NCBI GenBank assembly: GCA_963693365.1
Contig: CAVNZM010000001.1
Span: 18,972,001-19,036,000, forward strand
Direction: 5' to 3'
From: Amoebidium appalachense
Taxonomy: Eukaryota > Ichthyosporea
Length of the DNA: 64,000 nucleotides
The number at the start of each line of letters is the position of its first letter. Position 1 is the stretch's first letter. The notes under the pieces are model-generated. The model ran no database searches, was not told the DNA's origin, and was given only the letters and a program-made list of their open reading frames with translations. The position numbers were made by a program, and so were the translations under genes. Shown piece after piece: positions 55,853 through 64,000 of the stretch.

Positions 55853-57373
55853 ATGGTGTCCTCAAGCACAAGTGCACGGGTTGGAGCTTCATCCAGCCCC
55901 GACACCCATTACACCCGTGCCCTTAATGCTCTCCGTGCGTTCGTAGCCACGGACATTTGGTCTGAGCAGTCTGTTGAGGTGGTGGACTTGGGCAACCTTG
56001 AGCGCCGCTACCAGCTATGGCACGAACTCCTCCCGGAGGTTACCCCCTACTATGCCGTGAAATGCCGTGATGATGGCCCGGTGCTTGCATCCCTCGCAGC
56101 CCTGGGGTGTGGTTTTGACTGCGCCAGCCGCGCAGAGATGGAGAGTGTCCTTGCTCTCGGTGTGTCACCCGAACGTATCATCTACGCCAACCCGTCTAAG
56201 CCCGTGCCTTCCCTCCTGCGTGCTCGTCAGGCAGGCGTCAAGGCCATGACGTTTGACAATGAGCCAGAGCTGTACAAGATTGCGGGTGTTTTCCCAGACG
56301 CCGAGCTTGTCTTGCGTGTGCGTGTGGACGACAGTTATGCTGCCGAACCCCTTGGTGCAAAGTTTGGTGCTGAAAAGGACACACTGAGGCCACTCCTTCA
56401 AACGGCTCGCAAGCTTGGGCTGAATGTAATCGGTGTGAGCTTCCATGTGGGGTGTGGGTGCCAAGATGCCGAAGCGTATCGCAAGGCCGTTGAACGGGCA
56501 CATGAGGCATTCGATATCGGTGCAGAGGTGGGCTACGAGTTTTCCCTTTTGGACATTGGCGGCGGGTTCCCTGGGTCCGACATCCATGCTAACATCCACT
56601 TGGAAGACATTGCGTCGAAATTCAACGCAGCACTCGCCGAATTCTTCCCTTCGACGCGTGGTGTGCGGATCATTTCAGAGCCGGGGCAGTATTTTGCTCG
56701 CAAGTGCTCGATGCTTGCAACGGGAATTGTGAGCAAGCGTGTAGTGCGTGAAGGGTCGCTGGCTGCACTTAGTCGCAGCCAGGTTGCATTTGGCTGCGGC
56801 TCACCTCTTCCTTCACGCAATGAGAATGCAAGCAGTGATTCCGTCAACAACGCACCACTCTCCCCTATCGACCCGAACGGCGAGAAGCCACAATTCATGT
56901 ATTACATCAACGATGGTGCGTATGGTACCTTTGTTGTTGCCCTGCTGCGCCGTGCCAAAATGATCCAAATCAGCCCCCAGGTACTTCTTCGCCGTCGCGA
57001 CATTCCATCAGAACCCTCCAAGGGCATTCCTTTTACCATGTATGGGCAGGAGGGCGAGGTTTACGAAAGCATCGTGTACGGTCCCACGTGCGACAGTGGG
57101 GATAAGGTTTTGGAGAGGATGTGGTTGCCAGAGTTGGACATGGGTGACTGGCTGTATTTTGACGAGATTGGCTCGTACACACGGGTTGCCGCAACGAGTT
57201 TTAACGGCATGCTCAAGCCGAAGGTGTACTACGTTAACACGCAGGACAGCCCAAATACGGAAATGATGAATGCGGCATCCGCTATCGGCGTTAAGGTGAT
57301 CCACCTGAATGATCGAGAGGGCATGGTTCCGAGGCGGGCATCTAAGCTGGCTGATTGTTCCGCCGGCAAATAA
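55853..57373 (+). CDS. ODC1: Ornithine decarboxylase, intronless
   Basis: PLP enzyme that decarboxylates ornithine to putrescine, the entry step of polyamine synthesis, in the cytosol. A single 506-codon exon. Visible family features: PYYAVK with the Schiff-base Lys70; GFDCAS; IIYANP; GVSFHVG; DIGGGFPGS glycine loop; MYYINDGAYGTF; YGPTCDSGD with the catalytic Cys413; and GSYTRVAATSFNG near the C-terminus. Two residues that contact the cofactor phosphate in the mouse enzyme differ: HVGSGC is HVGCGC (Cys201) and EPGRY is EPGQY (Gln279). It is longer than the 461-aa mammalian enzyme because of a longer start and a Ser/Asn-rich insert at about 310-345. It lacks introns, unlike most neighbours. 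Family membership is certain; full activity is inferred from the retained Lys and Cys. Confidence 0.95.
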   Translation: MVSSSTSARVGASSSPDTHYTRALNALRAFVATDIWSEQSVEVVDLGNLERRYQLWHELLPEVTPYYAVKCRDDGPVLASLAALGCGFDCASRAEMESVLALGVSPERIIYANPSKPVPSLLRARQAGVKAMTFDNEPELYKIAGVFPDAELVLRVRVDDSYAAEPLGAKFGAEKDTLRPLLQTARKLGLNVIGVSFHVGCGCQDAEAYRKAVERAHEAFDIGAEVGYEFSLLDIGGGFPGSDIHANIHLEDIASKFNAALAEFFPSTRGVRIISEPGQYFARKCSMLATGIVSKRVVREGSLAALSRSQVAFGCGSPLPSRNENASSDSVNNAPLSPIDPNGEKPQFMYYINDGAYGTFVVALLRRAKMIQISPQVLLRRRDIPSEPSKGIPFTMYGQEGEVYESIVYGPTCDSGDKVLERMWLPELDMGDWLYFDEIGSYTRVAATSFNGMLKPKVYYVNTQDSPNTEMMNAASAIGVKVIHLNDREGMVPRRASKLADCSAGK

Positions 57374-57752
57374 CTTTCCGGACCTTTTTTTTTCTTTGCA
57401 AGAAACTACAAGTATAATTATACGAAAAATCTTTGATATGGACTTTTCTTTTTTGGTACTGCCGAGTGGTGATTCTTTTTTGAACTTCCGGGGCCCACTT
57501 TTTCGTTGGTATATCAACTTTAGGCGAGAGAATTTCCTCGTAAACTGTTGATAGCATCTCCACCGCACACAGTGAAAAACATGAACTTAAAGTTAGACTT
57601 TTTGCTACATACATAATGTTGATGAAGCTATAAAAAAATGAACATATTGATTAGTGCAGTGCTGGTGCAGGTTCACTGGCTGCAATTTACATACTGTCAG
57701 TAGTACAGGACAAAATCACAATTGAATGCACAGTAGGTGCCTTTGATAGTTC

Positions 57753-57758
57753 AATAAA
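57753..57758 (+). terminator. Poly(A) signal of ornithine decarboxylase
   Basis: AATAAA 380 nt after the stop codon. Confidence 0.6.
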
Positions 57759-57816
57759 TGATGCAAAGAAGGAAATACAAGCATGTACTACTTCCCCGGT
57801 CCAACCATTCCCTCCC

Positions 57817-57852
<36 letters not shown>

Positions 57853-58353
57853 ACCGGGGGTCCGGGTGCCCACGTACCCATCAAGGGTCGCCCTCCCTCC
57901 GACGCCACCACCACCACCACAACCACCATGCAACCCCCCCTCCCCATCCCCCAAACACACACCTACACACACACCCTCACACACAGACAGTACGCACACA
58001 TGAACACACACACAAACACACGCGCACACATACACAAACACACACGCACACACCGTTAAGGTACATATACACACCAATCGTTTTTTAAGCATGCTGGACA
58101 CATAACATTGTGTGTTCCTTCTCTAACCCTCTCTTACACTCTCTCGCTACGAGGCTCTTGTGTGTGCGATGCTGTGTTTGTGCACGTGCGCACGCTCACA
58201 TTGCGGTAAGGGTGTAGCTGCATTCAACTGCAAGTGCGAGTTTTACGCCTGCTTGCAGATACCCATGTGCAGGAGAAAGTGTATAGAAGGTGTGTACGAC
58301 CTCAATTGTTGTTGGTGGTGGTGTTTTTGTGTGTGTCTGCAATATGGGGGGGT

Positions 58354-58419
<66 letters not shown>

Positions 58420-58943
58420 GAGAGAACTCCTTGGTATTTGGAACTTCGAAAAAAACGTGTACCGTCGATTGCCAGTAAATCAACGATCTCCATTCAGATC
58501 GGCCCAGCCAATCAAAAAGCCAGGCATTGCGCCAGGCGGCATAGCACAAAGCAAAAGCTTTAGCTTAAGAGAAAGTGTCCGTAGTGACCCGACATACAGA
58601 ACGATCAACAATGGCCCAGAACACAAAGAACAGGACATGGGCGTATTGTGCACTTGTACATTTGTGAACGCGTGTTCAGGTACTACTAGTAATACCCCAG
58701 AGCCCGCTCTTGAACACGCTCCAACTACACAGAAGTCTATCATGGTAAAAGACATCACTCTCCCAACACCCACCATCCCCTCTCCCCTTTCCCCCTCCTT
58801 CCCCCTTCTCCTCTCACTTTCCACCTCGTCATTCCCCTCCCCCCCCCCCCCCCCCCCCCTTCATACACACACACACCCACGGACCGTCCAGCACGCACGG
58901 GATGCTGGGTCCTTCGCAATTACATAGACCACCCCTTTTGCCC
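57759..58943. other. Convergent spacer between ODC and MIX23
   Basis: Contains C and G tracts (57819-57852 and 58385-58418) with CA/GT-rich flanks. It should hold the MIX23 3' UTR. No gene is seen. Confidence 0.55.
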
Positions 58944-59375
58944 TTAGCGTTGCAGGACCTCGAAGGAGCTGCATCTCTCGGTGAAAGTCTTCATGGAGCG
59001 CTCCTCGATGATGCTCTCGATGGCTAGCTCCTGCTGCATCATCCGCAGCTGAAAATCCCCCAAGAAACGGTAAGTATAAACGTGAAAAATGTTATTGCAT
59101 CATCAGACCCCCCTCCCCCCCCACTTCCTGCCTCCAGCACATACACACCACGCACAACACCCCCCGTCCTCCCCCTCACCCCCCCCCCCCCCTGTCTCCC
59201 AGACATTCAAACAACACACACACACACACAGCCACTTCAGTCATCAAGTAAACGAAACTGACTATCACTAACCCACTATGTTCATCAGACGGATGGTAAC
59301 AACACAAACCCTGCCACAATCAAGAACTTAATACAAGTATAATCCCATTCGGCAATGTAGGAAAGGAAACAAGCA

Positions 59376-59406
<31 letters not shown>

Positions 59407-60278
59407 CCTCCCCCGGCCACCTACCTGACGTGCTATCAACCCCCACATACAAAAACAAGGGTGCAACCACCCTACACATTCAATACGGCATGTGTCAATT
59501 GGAACCCAAATTTAACCACAGACCACCCTGCCCTTCCTTGCTTCTCCTCCGAAATTCCTACACTATGCAAGACAACTATATACACATCATGCGCCGTTCA
59601 CTCTCTGCCATCAAGCAAGCAGGCACAGCACAACACCAGACACACTCACGCAATGTGTTTTCTGTAATTCTCAAACACCATCCATTTCTTCCAGGTGCCA
59701 ACTCCCTCCCTGTCCCCTCCCCTTCCCCCCTTCCCCTACTAACACGAACAACACCCCATGACACCCAGTCTGCAGCAATCCACACCGCCTTATGCATCCA
59801 CGTCCCCATGAAACCTAAACACAACCCTTTTATGCCTAGCAAACAACCACATCACATTAGACCCTAGCTCCAACTTATCGTGGCAGGCAAATCCCTCCCC
59901 CTTCCCCCCCCCCCCCCCCTTGTCCCGCACATGCCACATTCACACTTCTTAACACCCCGGCCTCCATTCAACACTTGCAACTCCATGCTTCCCCCCCCCC
60001 CCCCCGGACCCCACACACATGGGCCCTACCCTGCTCTGTGCGTCTGACAGCAGCTCCTGGGCCTGATAGTCGTCTCTGCTGGCAGCCTTCCGTTTCCTCA
60101 TCTCCTCCACCGTCTTTTCAGTGCTGCGGATGCACTGCCCAATAGCCTGCTGGCGATCCTTATACGCTGCCTGGAGCTGTGGTGTGGAAGTTTGCATGTG
60201 TGTGTGCCCAGATGTATGTGTACGCAAGATGGGTTGTAGAGTGTGTCTGTGTATCCGGGTCCATGTATGAGCGGTGTA

Positions 60279-60348
<70 letters not shown>

Positions 60349-61705
60349 TGTTTGCAAGTGCGCAGGACAACAATTGCAAGGTCAGCATTTAATTCATAAA
60401 ACAAGCCAAAAAAACAAACAAAGACAGGATCAATATGTAGTTCTCCAAACACGTCAAATAATAGCAAAACAGACTAGAGGCGGTCACACATCCTTACTGA
60501 GAAACCACCTGGCAGGGTACCACAGCAAGGAGGGAAGGCATTCAACATAACCACGAGGAGAAAGGGAAGGGATCAAAATGGCTAGGAGACCAGGTAACCA
60601 CGCTAAAACAAAAGCATCAATAAACAAAAGCATCAATAAGGATCACACACAAAGAACATCACACACCACTAAACGCCACCACCTTCAATCACCCCAACCC
60701 ACGTCTCAAGTGTCCTATTGTTTTTTTCCTCAACCACATGGACCTCTACTGTCCCTCATCCTACTAATTCAACCTTCTCTATGCAGAGACACCCCGCATC
60801 CCCTCCCCATCGTGCTCTACAAGAAAAACCAAAAATCAACCAACGTCAAGCTCTACAAACAGAGCAAACGTAGAAGTGTGGAGAGAAAAACACACTATAG
60901 CAAGTTAGAACACGGGGTGATGGTGGATTCGAGAGCTATAGAAGACCCAGACAATAGCAGCAGCGCTATTTCAAAGGATGACCGAAGCAAACCCGGGAGA
61001 GGGAGATACGCCGGGGGGGGAGGGGGGGAAGGGGGGGGGAGGGCGAGCTCAATCAACGCCAAAGTTTCTTTGACAGGAAACTCTCCAGACTCTCTCTTTT
61101 ACAGAGAAAAGAATTCAAGAAGACGAAAAAATGCCTATTTACGGAACAGCTGCACAGGTGCACCTCTTTGACCTCTTAACATCTCTCTCTCCCTCCCTTC
61201 CCAACTCTCCCTCCCTCTCCCACTTCCCCCCTCCCCCCCCCCCCCCCCCCCCCCCCCGCCCCCCTCCCTCCCCGCCCCGGCAACCTTCCATGTTCCCCAA
61301 TTTTTCCCGGCCCCACCCAGCTCTCTATTTAACGTAAAACTTCAATTGAGAGTTCCGTGCCAACGCAAGCACTCGCTCCCTCCCTTGAACGTTTGTATTT
61401 CTAGGTAAACGGGAGGCGAATTCGAAGGTGTGGTGCCAGGGTACCTAAGTGCATCTGACTCCTGCAGCTCAGAAAAAAATGAAAAGACATTACAAGCTGC
61501 AAAAAAAAATTCAACTCACCTCGGTATAGAACTGATGACACCCCTGCTGCTTGGTCTCCACAGACTCGGCGCGTTTAAACGTGTCCGTGGGGATAGCCAT
61601 GTTCAGTTTCTGCGTTACTAAGTCATCGACCTTACGAAGTTTCGTCAACGCCTGCTTGAACAACGTGAAATCATCACAGGGAATAGAGGTGTGTGTGTCC
61701 GCCAT
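58944..61705 (-). CDS. MIX23: MIX23 (CCDC58), mitochondrial intermembrane-space coiled-coil protein
   Basis: Small helical protein linked to mitochondrial protein import; known members act in the intermembrane space. Exons 61705-61520, 60176-60030 and 59048-58944 join in phase 0 to give 145 aa, the same size as the human protein (144 aa). Matches to the family run the full length: CDDFTLF near the start (human CEEFAEF), KVDDLVTQKLN, TDTF, GCHQFY, AYKDRQQAIGQCI, and the C-terminal MMQQEL with EERSMKTFTERC. Cys10, Cys56, Cys77 and Cys137 correspond to family cysteines that can form disulfides. Donors are GTGAGT and GTAGGG. It is divergent from PES1, start codons 716 bp apart. Confidence 0.93.
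60275..60345. repeat. (GT)n microsatellite
   Basis: A pure GT array in the first MIX23 intron, about 100 bp upstream (in transcription direction) of exon 2. Confidence 0.94.
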
Positions 61706-62421
61706 TTTGAAGGTTATAGTAATGAAAAACTGAAAAACTGCAAAACTGAAAGACTTGGAACGTTCGGGACAGACGGAAAGGAAGGGTGGGCTCGTGTGTG
61801 AGACTGACGCGTGCAGCATGGCGCCAAAAGAGAAGAGGCTCTTTTCTCAAGAAATTGAGTGGTCATCTATATGCATGACAATAATCTCCTGTCTGTTTAT
61901 AAAAAAACTAAAAATAACTAATGAAACTACGCTAAAGTGATTAGATAAGGTTGTAAAGTTTTAAAGTGCCGCTTTCTTTAGCCCAGAGAATTTGACCAAT
62001 TAGAAAGAGGCAATGACGTAACCACCCTTCAAGCCAATCGCGAGCTATTCATGACGTCATCCTGTCGTTAACTTAAAAGAATCAGCATTGGTCTCCTTTT
62101 ATAGTTTACCTCACGTGTACACACCGAGTGAGCCAGCCTGTCCTGCAGCATCACACGTGTACAGTACATTTCAAAGACTGTTTGTGTGTGTGTTTGTGTG
62201 TGTACAGGAACAAGTATAGTTTACCTCATTGACACATTATCCAATATAGCTGGTGGCTTTTACAGAACTTTGCACACGCTAAACTTCCCTTTGTGAATAT
62301 AAAAAGGTTTAGGCTTACGTGGTAATAAAACACAGAGATCTTGCTTTAGCCACCTGGCCTGGAGATCAGTGTTATATAGGAAGGAGAGTTTCATAGTGTT
62401 GTCTACTGAGTAAACGACAAA
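61706..62421. promoter_or_regulatory. Divergent promoter of MIX23 and PES1 with CRE and CCAAT sites
   Basis: A compact 716 bp spacer free of long homopolymers. It holds a perfect CRE palindrome TGACGTCA (62052-62059), a half-matching TGACGTAA (62014-62021), and CCAAT boxes at 61996-62000 and 62034-62038, clustered within 65 bp in the middle. The clustering suggests a shared bidirectional promoter; binding by CREB/ATF- and NF-Y-type factors is inferred from motif knowledge only. Confidence 0.6.

Positions 62422-64000
<1,579 letters not shown>

Overview
The window looks like nuclear DNA of a unicellular eukaryote. It has intron-rich protein genes with GT-AG splice sites, CCAAT/TATA promoters, AATAAA signals and spacers full of dinucleotide microsatellites and G or C homopolymers up to about 52 nt. 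No rRNA, tRNA, organelle, prokaryotic or viral genes were seen. The EPS15-type protein (three EH domains, coiled coil, DPF repeats, ubiquitin-interacting motifs) suggests a holozoan-like protist, but that placement is inference only. All gene models were spliced by eye, using splice-site consensus, phase continuity and remembered family motifs; no database search was run.

Layout, left to right. (1) NUP155/Nup170-family nucleoporin on the minus strand, start codon at 11868, running off the left edge. (2) A 2.7 kb spacer, then a sphingolipid delta-4 desaturase on plus (14577-18736, 3 coding exons). (3) An ARF-family GTPase on minus (22489-20275, 2 exons) whose catalytic Gln is replaced by Ser. 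(4) An 890 bp spacer, then an EPS15-like endocytic scaffold on plus (23380-43455, 26 exons, 1307 aa, frame closed through all 25 introns). (5) A 73-codon ORF with its own promoter signals (46120-46341). (6) A two-exon, 85-aa unknown protein (49347-50377). (7) A G-rich 5.5 kb spacer, then an intronless ornithine decarboxylase (55853-57373). (8) MIX23/CCDC58 on minus (61705-58944, 3 exons), divergent from pescadillo (PES1) on plus (62422 to beyond the right edge).

The genes are housekeeping (nuclear pore, ceramide synthesis, membrane traffic and endocytosis, polyamine synthesis, mitochondrial import, ribosome biogenesis) and form no common pathway. Three pairs are head-to-head (NUP155/desaturase, ARF/EPS15, MIX23/PES1) and could share promoters.

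The more unusual content is non-coding. A family of short repeats (about 105 or 134 bp) bracketed by poly-C tracts lies sense-strand in introns of the desaturase and EPS15 genes. One intronic element of about 770 bp has 23-24 bp terminal inverted repeats and 8-bp flanking duplications (hAT-like), and a second of about 815 bp has roughly 53-bp inverted ends. Many introns begin with a C tract within 30 nt of the 5' splice site, and T(n)G(n) tracts have a fixed orientation.
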